From Calcarisporiella thermophila CBS 279.70 (lineage: Eukaryota > Calcarisporiellomycota), in assembly GCF_041956535.1 (NCBI RefSeq), contig NW_027192195.1, forward strand, positions 832,785 to 896,784: a stretch of 64,000 nucleotides of DNA, given 5' to 3'. Below, in pieces: positions 50,235-60,256 of the stretch (positions are counted from its first letter, which is position 1; every line of letters begins with the position of its first letter). The position numbers and the translations under genes are program-made. The notes below the pieces were generated by a model. It worked only from the letters and a program-made list of their open reading frames with translations, did not search any database and was not told where the DNA came from.

Positions 50235-50967
50235 TGCTGTTAAAAGTTATTAAATTTGGTTTTTGGATCTCGGTATAGAATACCTTGAATGTGTGGCTTA
50301 TAAATTAATAAGATGGTAAAAATGTGTCGCCTTTGAAATGGGAGAAAAAAATTGGCATCTCAAAAGGGTGTCTTATTTCTGTGAGTTTAAGGCTAGTATC
50401 CTAAGTGCATTATATTATGCGTCAAGCTGTATGCTTCTTTCTTCACATGTACAGCGAGTTTCTATCGATTGGAAATAGAGAAATGAAGGCTCTTTAACAT
50501 TTCCTTCCAAAGAAAAATTATTCGTCCAGAGTATATTTAATATTTATATTGCAATTATACCCAATACACCTTGGGGCATGGGCAATACTCGATTTTTAAA
50601 TCCAGAAGTCCTTAATTTCAAATTATTGCTCTAATAGTGCTTGACAAAACTATGTGTGCTAATTCTCCCGCTATGATGAAAAGAAGCAACAGGGATGAGG
50701 GCTTAAGCTTAATATTAGAACACACGCGTTTTTCCAAGATGATCATCTATTACAAATTTCCAGGGGATGGCTTTACACAAGTATTTCCATTTTCTTAAAA
50801 GCACGTTACGGCAAGGAAAAATGAGCCAAGTAGAGGGAGAAAAAAAAAAAATAGTCGTCGCGATGTCTAAAAGTACACGAGTAAAATAAACATTAAAAAG
50901 TTTTCCTATGTAGAATATATGAAAAAGGGTTATTGCTCTTCATAGGGCGAATGATGTATGAAATATT
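50235..50967. other. Intergenic, TFIP11 promoter side and FYVE gene 3' flank
   Basis: AT-rich with an A-run near 50840. No gene is seen. Confidence 0.4.
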
Positions 50968-51798
50968 TCAAAAAGTCGACCAGGACCAATCCAGCGGAAC
51001 AGAAGGTGTGGGGTTCACATGAGGGTCCACTGCATATCATGATTTATATTGAGTTCAATGCAATATCCTCGTAGAAGGCAAAATAAGATAACTCACCCAT
51101 ATATCGATTCACGTTTATATTTTTTGGTTCCGGACTCTTTCTTTCTCCTTCTGCAACCATTCCATTTTCTTCCTCATCCAATTTTCTTTCATTAATATTA
51201 AGTTCACTGTCAACTAAAGATGTTGGCTTATCATCTGCCTGAAGATCTAGGTAGCATCGATCACATACGCGACTAAGCTGCCCGCGCGGGTGTGGTTGAG
51301 CGTGCTGGTCGAGGGGGAAATATTTTTTGCAGTGTCGAGAACAAAATATATCGCCGCAGCTATGCAAAAAGTATTGAAAATATATGTTATTCACGTTAGA
51401 GGGGGAATGTGATCTTGACAATGTTCTACCGTCGACAGTGATGCCGCCGCTCCAGCAGCCAAAAATGCACTCTACAATACGGCATCCCACATTTTCGCGC
51501 CTCTGAATCAGGCTAAAGTGTGGACTCTGATTTAACTCTAGCAGTATAAAATCTAGATTGCATTACTTGCCTTCCAATGTTCACGTGAGGGTGGTCCGAT
51601 GATTTCTTCATTTGTATTATCATTCATGGCCTCGGGATCAACACCTTTCAACTTACTCGAATCTCGGCTACCTTCACCTCCCTCATTTTCCTCTGCTATC
51701 ACAGGTCTATCGCTAATATTAGCGTTTAAAGTCCCATAAGTTGGGTGTTGGGGCCTTTGTTTACGAGTGAGGGAGTAGATGTCCGTGTGGTGATGCAT
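50968..51798 (-). CDS. Small FYVE-domain PI3P-binding protein
   Basis: Four exons in transcript order: 51571-51798, 51430-51512, 51097-51359 and 50968-51029; 211 aa. The N terminus is polar. FYVE core: REHWKPDSEARKCGMPYCRV, then HFWLLERRHHCRRCGDIFC, SRHCKKYFPLD and SRVCDRCYLDL, giving the zinc-ligand cysteine pairs and the PI3P-binding RRHHCRR. It localises proteins to endosomes or vacuoles by binding phosphatidylinositol 3-phosphate. The first intron (51513-51570) has a GC donor (AAG/GCAAGT). A small terminal exon adds VPLDWSWSTF, a tail I associate with small fungal FYVE proteins. Reading straight through the third exon instead gives a false ending at 51044. The function beyond lipid binding is not predicted. 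Confidence 0.88.
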
Positions 51799-52272
51799 CC
51801 CTCAGTACACTGATGAAACGAGGCTAGATATTATGAAAAGAATCGAGGCAAAATTAAATGGGGATGACGTCACGGAAGGTATAATTTTAACATTAGATCC
51901 TTGATGGTGGTGAAAACGATTATTTGTCAGGGTTAATGGAGAAGTCAAAATAGACTTAAATACATAAGATGACGGGAGAAAAGGGAGGTACAGAATTACG
52001 CAAGATAACTGACAGATAAAAAAAAAATGGAGTAGGTGCCATAATAGGGGAGGGCTAAAGGAAAAACATAAGAAAAAAAGAAAAAAAAAAAATGCAATAA
52101 TATCGTGACAATGTATAAAATTTTATCAATAAAAAAGGAATTGGGGAAATTAAGAGCATAGAATTAGAAAATAAGCTTAGTGCGTCCTCTTGTGATACAT
52201 GTCGAGGGTAGACTATTGTAAAAAAAGGATGGTGGTGATAAGTAAAAGGAACTCGAGGCTATATCAAGCATA
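51799..52272. other. Intergenic, FYVE promoter side
   Basis: Purine-rich on the plus strand with A-runs near 52020 and 52075-52090. No gene is visible. The STP-rich gene upstream could splice from AAG/GTACCT near its stop into this region, but I found no convincing following exon. Confidence 0.35.
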
Positions 52273-52920
52273 TTAAAGAGGTACCTTGAATGGGTCGGAC
52301 ATCCCACCTGGACCATATCCACTGCTGCTCACCTCCTCTTCATCCCATCCACTACGCCTTCTTCTCCTTAAAAACTTCACGGCTGCAAATGCAACAGCAC
52401 CTAATACAATCACGCCCCCAACTGTAGAGACAGCAATAATGATAGCGCGTGTTCTTGACCCACTTGAATCGTCATTTGGACTAGGCACAAGCGAACCGGT
52501 AGGAGCAGTTCGGGTGCTAGTGGAGGAGACAGGAATCGTAGATGTGGGAGAAGTTGGGTTGATAATGGTGGTAGAAGTAGAGGTGGATGGAGTGGTGGGC
52601 ACCGGGCTTGTGGTTGAAGAAGGTGGGGCGCTAGATGTAACTGGATCCGAGGACGTTACCGGCGGGGAACTGCTAGATGGGGGATTCGAAGAAGTGGGGG
52701 GATCGGTTGTAACAGGGGGTGTTGTAGAAGAGGGTGGGGTGGTGGTGGGAGGAGGGGTCGTGGTCGACGGAGGTCTAGTAGTGGGGGGTTCAGGATCGGT
52801 GGGCCTAGGAGACGGCGAGGGCTGGTTAGGGGGGTTGTTGCCTTGGCGTTTCTCTAGAGCGCTCGCCCATCCTAGCAAAACTGCATATATGAACACTATA
52901 AGCACGAGTTTCAACTGCAT
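52273..52920 (-). CDS. Ser/Thr/Pro-rich single-pass membrane protein (Mid2/Wsc-like architecture)
   Basis: One uninterrupted frame of 215 aa. Signal peptide about 1-21 (MQLKLVLIVFIYAVLLGWASA), then LEKRQ, a Kex2-type KR site directly after it. Residues about 26-150 are nearly all Pro/Ser/Thr in TTPP/SSTT repeats, expected to be heavily O-mannosylated. A transmembrane helix follows (AIIIAVSTVGGVIVLGAVAF region), then RRRRR on the cytosolic side and a 35-residue acidic/Ser tail. This layout fits fungal cell-wall sensors of the Mid2/Wsc type or other wall-anchored mucin-like proteins, but there is no WSC cysteine domain, so sensor function is inference. Protein prediction tools may miss it because of low complexity. 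Confidence 0.8.
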   Translation of the reverse strand: MQLKLVLIVFIYAVLLGWASALEKRQGNNPPNQPSPSPRPTDPEPPTTRPPSTTTPPPTTTPPSSTTPPVTTDPPTSSNPPSSSSPPVTSSDPVTSSAPPSSTTSPVPTTPSTSTSTTIINPTSPTSTIPVSSTSTRTAPTGSLVPSPNDDSSGSRTRAIIIAVSTVGGVIVLGAVAFAAVKFLRRRRRSGWDEEEVSSSGYGPGGMSDPFKVPL

Positions 52921-53456
52921 CGGGGCGGAAAAGTCTCCGGTAGTCGATTAAAGATTAGGCTTGTGAAGAACGACTGGAACTATTTGTTCGATACTGAACA
53001 GTGTGTAAAACGGAAATAAAAGAGGTTAAAACAGAGAGATAAAAAAAGCGGACAAGAGGCGGAAAATAGGGGCGGAGAAACAATTCCATGGAAAATGAAG
53101 AGGTATGATCAAGGTGGCTAAACTGCCCTCAAAAGAAATTCCATTGGTGCGCGCTCGATTACTTGCGATCATTTGATGTTTATATTAGTTCCAAATAAAC
53201 CAAAAAGGCAAAGGACATTCTTTCCTCCAAACCCTTCGTATGAAAAAGTGCTAATTTATATAAGCAAAAAAAATAAAAATAAAATAAAATAGAGTAAGGG
53301 GGATTTTAGAACATTAGACAAAGGTCAATCAGTACACACAGTAAGAGTAAAATAGAAGTTCAGGCAGAAGTAGAAGAGAACGTACAACTAGCATGCATAT
53401 ATATAAGAGGCCAAGACAAAAGGGCTTTGGATAGGGAAGTTTCGCAGAAGCTCTTT
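52921..53456. other. Intergenic, STP-rich gene promoter and DUF3020 3' flank
   Basis: AT-rich between two same-strand genes. Nothing else is recognised. Confidence 0.35.
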
Positions 53457-54361
53457 TTAACTTGCTTCGTTCAACCGCATCAATGTCAATACCGCATCCA
53501 TGGTGTGTTCCTTGTGCTCCTTTTCATCCGTCCCAGCGACAGCGTCCGCCTCGGGATTTGCGGCTGTATTTTCTGCATTTGCGTCCATTTTCTCGGCGGC
53601 CCCATTACTGTTGTCTCCATTAGCTATACCGTTCCGCCCACGAGCACTTTCTGTTGCCAGAGCGGCGGCAAGAGCCGCAACCATCAACCGGTCATTCTTG
53701 CCAGCAACCTGAGCCAATTGATGCAAGCGTGCCATCAAGGCATCCTGATTCTCGGTACTTGCCACGTTTCCACTGGAGGCCGCCTCTCCGCCTTCGCCGC
53801 TGTTAGTGATTCTATCTCCAGAACCTTCATTGCCCTCGCGCAAAAGGCTTTTCAATATCATATGACTAAAGCCGGATCTCTCGCCCTTTCCGTCCTCAGC
53901 GCCGTTCATCATATTTCCACCGGCAGAGAGTTCGCCGACTGAAGTAGGTGTAAGAGATGGAATACCCGAGTGTTGCGGTGTGTGTTGTACAGCTCCCTCG
54001 ATTGCTTGCCGGCGCCTCTCTTTGTCTTGACGCTTACTACGCCGCTTAGAGAATTCGGTCTCGATCCAACGACGTTTTTCCTCTGTGTCTTCTTTCCCGA
54101 AGATCTTATTCGCTCGCTTATTAACCCTGCATCGCAGATCATTGTCCTTGTCTATAAATCGATGGTTGTCAGCGATCATCCTTGATCAAGATTGGGGCTC
54201 CAGGGAAAAAGAGAAAACTTACTTCTTTCTTCATTCAATTCCCTCCAGCGCTTTTTTCGCTCTCGATTCTCTTGTCGAATTTTCTCAATGTCTATAGGCC
54301 GTTTAGAGCCGGTTAGATGCTCGCTTGTGTTCATTGCTCCGTTCTGAGCGACTGGCACCAT
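53457..54361 (-). CDS. DUF3020-domain protein (fungal, nuclear-type basic motif)
   Basis: Exons 54223-54361 and 53457-54151; 277 aa. The domain spans the intron: RQENRERKKRWRELNEERN then KDNDLRCRVNKRANKIFG, and WIETEFSKRRSKRQDKERRR. This is the pattern of the fungal DUF3020 family, whose basic helix is found in proteins thought to act in the nucleus; its biochemical role is not established. The remaining 180 residues are Ala/Gly/Asn/Glu-rich and probably disordered, with a short hydrophobic Ala/Leu stretch (LMVAALAAALATESA). A strong GTAAGT donor at 54537-54542 (minus strand) followed by acceptor-like TAG sites near 54421 suggests a 5' UTR intron upstream of the ATG at 54361. Confidence 0.75.
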
Positions 54362-55395
54362 CCCAGGGTGTGCGGTCCAAGATGAAAATGAAGCGAAAAT
54401 AAGCACTAGATTCAAAGAGCCTACTTGAAGAGCGTCCCCTTTCTAAAATGTGTAGTTCAAAGCCCTAGTAAAAATGGACGGGGAGATGAGATTCAGAGAG
54501 AGCCGCTGGGGGGGATGGCGGATTCGGGGGGAGGAAACTTACTCTTGTAAAAGGTTGAGATGCAGATACTCGATTTCTCTGGAAATGGATCGCAGGATAT
54601 TTATCAGAGAACAGCGGGGGAGAGAGCGGTGGGGGAAAATGCCCTCAAGGCAATATCAACTGGAGAAAAAGAGGAAGAAAAAAATCCTCGGTGGGCGCGA
54701 GAGAAAAAAAAACATCGCAGTCCAGCAGGGGACAGGATTTGTGACCGGTGATTGGTTTAGAAGTCACAAGCCAAAACTAATAGGAAATTGATAAATTGAA
54801 TAAATCAAAAAATGCGGAACTTCCTATTCCCTACTTGAGAGGCGCGTACAAATGGGCCGCAGCAACTCCACGGCGGTTAGAGGGAGCGATTCTTTCATTC
54901 CACCGACGCTGGCTGCCGTTAACCCATCGATACGGCATGGAAGCCCACCCACCTCCAGTAAGCTAAGCTGCTACTGACTGGAGCTGACCGCAGCGCAAAG
55001 CTAAACTCCAAAAGCAAATCTCATAGAATTCAGCGGGTTCCTTGATTCAACAGTGCGGACGGACTCGGATCAGGAGGGCGCCGTTCCACGTAGGAGCCGG
55101 AGAATTCAAGCGCGCTCTCTCCAGAGATCATTCAGAGGACGCCTTGCCTTCGTGCAGAGACTCGGAGTGGCTGTTAATCCGCTTCTCAACCTAAATCGGT
55201 GGCCAAATCTTACCGGGGACGGATGAATTTGGGCAGTCAAGGCTTTTCAACCCTTCTCGGGTTTCGAGCTCGTTTTCTAAGCTAATCATTCCCCGATCAC
55301 CGCCCGGCCTCTTATCTCTCTGTAATCATAACATATATCTTGTTTTACACCTTGTCATAAAATTAAAAAAGCATTCTGAACAATTTGTATGAGAG
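54362..55395. promoter_or_regulatory. Divergent promoter region, DUF3020 gene and YPP1
   Basis: About 1 kb, clearly more GC-rich (roughly 54470-55300) than the other intergenic regions. It contains the likely 5' UTR of the DUF3020 gene and the YPP1 promoter. Apparent ORFs on the plus strand (54474-54791) are purine-rich shadows with no family. Confidence 0.45.
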
Positions 55396-58300
55396 ATGTG
55401 TTCCAAATCGTTGCAAATCGCCAAAGAAATTGACACCGCCCGCTGTAATGGCGAGTGGGACGCCATCCCTGACTTGGTGCGGCGCTATTCGAAGCGTAAA
55501 TCAGCTGACACATGTAATTGAATATGTCCACCTATCCTTTACCTTCTAATGTACTTACCCCTTCATACTTTAGTCTTTTCGGATCTGATAACTTTAGAAC
55601 ACGAAATCGTCAATCAAATTCAATTGCATATCAAATCGCAGAATTTTACTTATGAGGGATGGGAGAAAGACGATCAACAGCATATATCTTTGACGCCCAG
55701 AGTTCCAGCTAACCTACTAAGAGAGGCTATTGAGAAATTAAAGAAAAAACTCAAATCGACAAAAAATGAAGAGCAAAAACATGTAATAGTTGTCTATATG
55801 CTATGTGAATTTTCTAAATTTCAAGGCTAATTTTTTTCGGCGACAGAGCTTGTTATTACTACTTTCAAGGGCATATTATGCGATAGGGAGCTGGAGGGAA
55901 ACGCGAGAATGTCTATCAGTGTCTCGGACAGGGGGGTTGAGTTTGAAGGGATATGATCTTGTATTGAAAGTGCAAGAGCTAGCAATGAAAGGTAGAAATG
56001 GGGAGTCTACTCAGTCGTATTGTATTTAGCTTATACTGGTTATATTTTGCAAGGAACTGCGTTTGAGATGATGAATGATCCTCTCAGAGCAACAGAGTGC
56101 TATGATGCCATTCCTGCTCTCCTTCAATACCCTTCTGACCCCATAGCATCCGATCAGCTTATGGCTTGGATTGAAGAGGGCTTGTATCGGTCCCCTTTTC
56201 TTTATCTTCGCATGGGAAATTCTACGGGTGCACTAGAGGCTTTTCGGACCTATTTTGAACATTCGGAAAATTGGCCTTTAACCTTCCGCATATATAAGCG
56301 CTTAGCGATATTGAGGCACTATGCCCGTAGTTTGGGAGATACTTATCGTACTGGAGAATATTGCCCACCTTCAGAAAATTTAAGGGTCCATCTACGATCA
56401 AAAATGAGCATGAAAGCTCGAACAGAGAAAGAGGACATTCATGAACTGGCACGAGTGGAATTCATTCGTGTGCATGACGTATATGCCAACCTGGTGTTTG
56501 CCTGCACTCCAGTTCCAAGGGCAGGCGAGATAAATGTGCAGGTGATGGAAATGGTGGATCGAGTTGCAAGCGACTGGGAGCTCCTTGGTAGAGGGTGTGA
56601 CGAGATGGAATTACGGCACGTGGTGGATATATTGTATCGGTCGACCGAGAAAGTATTTAATTCGCCAAGAGTGATGCGAAATCTTGCCCGGATGCTACAC
56701 CGCCTTGGAGAATTCTCAGATTGCATAAGAATAATGGATGTTTATTTAGCAGTAGCAGGGATGAGAGAAGTTGTATGCGGCGTCGGCGTTTGCATAGAGG
56801 AGGTGCATCTTCATGAAAGCAGTGAACCACCTCGCGAAGTGGTCAAAGTGCTCTTGTTGGGTTGCCATTTACTGGCCCACAAACTCATTCATGGGGAAAA
56901 GTGTCTCCAGTATGCAAAGAAGGCCTATGCATTATGCAAGGGAGAGGCATCTTTGAAGGACTTGAAAGAAAAAGTGCTGAGATATCTGGCCGCCGGATAC
57001 GGCATTCTTGCGAATAACTCGACAGATCCAGAGCAACGTTCCACTTTTAGACAGGAAGCAATTATAGCTTTAGAAGAAGCGATCAAAGCTGGTGGTAGTT
57101 GGCAGGCACAGTATCAGCTAGCATTGCAGCATGCAGAGGCAAGAGATATTCCCCTTGCAATTCAAGTAGTGCGAGAGGCTCTCTCCACACAGCCACACTG
57201 TATTCCTGCTTGGCATCTTTTAGTGTTACTCTTTTCTTGTTCCTGCCAGGATGACTTAGAAGGAGCACTACGGTTTTGCAATATTGCCCTCAGCGAAGCT
57301 GAAGCTCAGTTAGAAAGCACCGATATCGATGCATCGACAATATACGAAGTCGACCAGAGTCACATTGACATGGAGATATTTTCTTTGCGATTGACAGAGA
57401 CACTGCTTCTTAGTAAACTGCGTGGCCCTGCACAGACACTCCTTCATCTTCGTATACTCTTCGCACTCTATGCGCGAGTGTTCTCTTTCACAGACTCGAA
57501 TGCCCAAGCAGGGGAAAACCTGCTCAATAAGGGCGTGGCGGAAAATCTAACTGGGAAAAATCAATATCCTCAGTCTCAGCTCCCCACATCCCCCACAAAA
57601 ATTGATGCCCAAGCGAATGGCCAATTGCGAAATAGCGATCGTGGCGAGCACGCAAGTGCACGACTAAGCTTTAGTAAACTAAGTTCATTGGCAGGCCAAA
57701 AGAAGAAGAAAAAGGCAATGGACAATGCTGACAAGGCAGAATCGAATATGGCTCCAGGGAAAGAACGCCTTGATAACCGCCCTACTGCCCATTTTACTTC
57801 ATCAGATCCCTCTAGCCTACCTAGCGACTCTCGGAAATTTTCATCTCACTCCAACCCTTCCGAACGCAAAGAAGTCGAAGCAAATCGGTTATTGCGCGAA
57901 TACTCATGTGAAGTGCTAAGTCGGTTGTGGTTGATATCTGCGGAAGCCTTTCGGCGGCTAGAGAGAATGGACGAAGCACAAAAGGCGGTAGAAGAAGCAG
58001 CGAGATGCTTTTCGAGTGTAGGTGAGAGTGCAGACGTGTGGCACGAGTCCGGTAAACTTATGGCCGCTCAAAAAAATTATCCAATGGCAATAAAAGCCCT
58101 CCACAAAGCCTTGGCTCTGGATCCGAATCATGTTGGGACTAAAGTCTGCCTAGCGGAGGTTTATATAGCAATGTCACGAGAGAAAGAAACACACGGCATT
58201 CATGAACGAAAGTTTCCGGAAGATGTCAACAATCCAAAAGAAAAGGAGGAATTAGAAGAGAAAGCCGACGAGAAAAGTCGGAGAGGATTGAAGGTCAGCC

Positions 58301-58512
58301 CTGCTACCAGTGGGATGATGCTTGCGGAGGGCTTGCTTGAGAGTACTACAAAAGGGACTGGGTGGGATTCGGTTGAAGGCTGGATGCTACTTGCGCGCTG
58401 TCTCGAGTGGACTGGCCGTGTTGAGGAGGCCAAACACTGCTTGTTTTATGCACTTGACTTAGACGCTGCGAGGCCTGTGCGACCATTTTCTGTACTACCA
58501 CGATCTGTATAA
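55396..58512 (+). CDS. YPP1: YPP1/TTC7 TPR protein, PI 4-kinase (Stt4) complex subunit
   Basis: Exons 55396-55513, 55574-55782, 55826-55991 and 56030-58512; 991 aa. The N terminus (EIDTARCNGEWDAIPDLVRR) matches the TTC7/Ypp1 opening. The helical-repeat body includes GYILQGTAFEMMNDPLRATECYDAIPALL-type units, AKKAYALCKGEASLKDLKEK and AIQVVREALSTQPHCIPAWH. A disordered Ser/Lys-rich insert lies at about residues 650-780. C-terminal TPRs follow, such as YPMAIKALHKALALDPNHVG and AKHCLFYALDLD. Ypp1/TTC7 bridges the kinase Stt4/PI4KA to Efr3 at the plasma membrane for PI4P synthesis. The family call rests on the N terminus plus overall TPR architecture; EFR3 and STT4 are not in the window. Confidence 0.85.
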
Positions 58513-59260
58513 GCGTAAATACAAGACAATTACTTACTCCATTAGGTGACCTGAAGTTATAGAATCCAAGTTTTGGATTAATTCATTGTTATTCTTAATT
58601 TATCAATTCATGTGAATTAGAACCATGATGTAATTTTCCTTTGCCTTTATGCTTGTATATAATATAACTATTTAAAGGTGTACTAGCTCCCTTAACCTAT
58701 CATCTTTGCGCACGAAGGAGAACGAGCGTAGCGGGACTAAAATCAACCCTTTCCTTTCGCACAATGCAGAGAAGTCTGTGGAATAGTTGCGCGGATTTAC
58801 AATTTGCTTGAACAATTGCAGCGACTCTAAATTAGGTGTGGATTCGTCAATCCCAGTTATATGTAATTTGTATGAAAAAAGGTTTGAAAACCGAGCAGAT
58901 AAAGTCCTCTTAGATCCAAAAGTGCTATATGATAGGAGTTGCTTCCATTTACTTGCAATCATGCAATCATGTAATAGGGGCATTTATCTGTCAAATATGT
59001 GTAGGCATAAGTTCTTCAGGATGCGCCCTCAACTAGGTTTTTCGATTAACTAGCAAACGGTCGTTGAAAGAATTTATTGGATTGGTCCATTTTACGCGTC
59101 TATTATCCAAGTTCTTCAAAAAATCCTATATGGAGGGTACAGGCAAAAAAAGCACAACTTATCACTTTATTATTTATCACTATTATATGCAATGCTCTTA
59201 AAAATAAGTGAAAAAAAGGGGAGAGGAAGGGGGAATCTATTTCTGCGGAAAAGTATTGGA
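58513..59260. other. Convergent intergenic region, YPP1 and small secreted protein
   Basis: AT-rich. Two overlapping opposite-strand ORFs of about 90-100 codons (58672-58983 minus, 58787-59053 plus) show no recognisable domain and cannot both be real. Neither is called. Confidence 0.35.
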
Positions 59261-59656
59261 CTAAGACATATCCTTAGAGAAGTCTGATGCCTTTGACGCG
59301 GCTTTCTTCCCTTTTTTGTGCGCTTGTTTGTGCTTGTGTTTGCGGTGATGGCTGTGATGTTTCTTATGCTTCACGGGGTTGTCGGGTTGAGGAACACTCG
59401 TAGCGGTTGGGACTGGAACAGCATTTGAGGGAGCAGGAGTCTCTTTTGGATTTTTGCTAATGGAGGCAAAAGAGGTGATATCATGAATATCAAGGTAAAG
59501 ACGCTTTAAATATAGGGCCTCTGTTTACATTTGAATAAGCCCGTTCAAATCTGGAAGCATAAGTCCTTGAATGTTGATTTCTCTCCGTGAGGGAGGAGGC
59601 GCGGCCCTACAGGTGGTTACTAGCGCAGCTAGAAATACAATCCCGATGAACTTCAT
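59261..59656 (-). CDS. Small secreted His/Lys-rich protein
   Basis: Exons 59529-59656 and 59261-59456; 107 aa. Signal peptide MKFIGIVFLAALVTTCRA with a good cleavage region before APPP. A dibasic RR and a short middle segment follow (INIQGLMLPDLNGLIQ). A Pro/Thr/Ala-rich stretch then leads to a C-terminal cluster of His and Lys (HKKHHSHHRKHKHKQAHKKG) before SDFSKDMS. No known family is recognised. The His/Lys cluster could bind metal ions, cell-wall polyanions or membranes; all of these are inference. Both exons keep the frame across one GT-AG intron. No ORF of this length appears without splicing, so simple ORF finders miss it. Confidence 0.65.
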
Positions 59657-60256
59657 CTCTTGAATATAGAGCACTATTCGAAGGTTTCTACTAAATATAT
59701 GTAAGGGTTGGGGGTGGATTTTGTGAAAATAGGAGAGGCACTAGTGGGCTAAGGAAGATAAGAGGCCTACGAGTATTGACGAGAAAAGGATTTGGCACAA
59801 AGTGAAATTTACCTGAACATTTCATGGGCAGAAAAGATAGAGTTTATATACCATCTCTCGAAGAAAGGCCATACTAAGCAAAAATCAGCAGCACAGTGCT
59901 TTACAGAATATGCATGAAGGCGATCCAGAGGATTTTCGGCTCCGCGCACACTATTTTTTTTTTAACTCGAGCGCACGGATATAATCCTGAGCATAGTCCC
60001 AAATTGACATTTAATTTGAGGTCGCCTGATTTGTAGCTAAAGCGCACGGATTTGTTTTATTTTCATCATTTGAGGAAACCCCACAGACAAAAATAGGATC
60101 CTAGGTTAAATCTAAAGAAAAAAAAACAAATTGCTTTAAAAAGACATAAAAAAGGTAAATAGGAAGTCGTATAATAATTTAAATATAAGTTGGTGTATAA
60201 TAAATAAGTGTGAGATCAATGAAAAAGGAAATATAAATCTATCGCTTCTGCTTATT
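59657..60256. other. Intergenic, secreted-protein promoter and PABA synthase 3' flank
   Basis: Two copies of a short AGCGCACGGAT motif occur (around 59970 and 60040). Otherwise AT-rich with no gene. Confidence 0.4.

Noticed and set aside
52286-52951. Plus-strand ORF of 221 codons rich in Val/Gly/Glu
   Set aside because: It is the antisense shadow of the Ser/Thr/Pro-rich gene; the composition follows from the repeat codons.
58672-59053. Two overlapping opposite-strand ORFs downstream of YPP1
   Set aside because: They overlap each other, lack domains, and lie where YPP1 and the secreted-protein UTRs should be.
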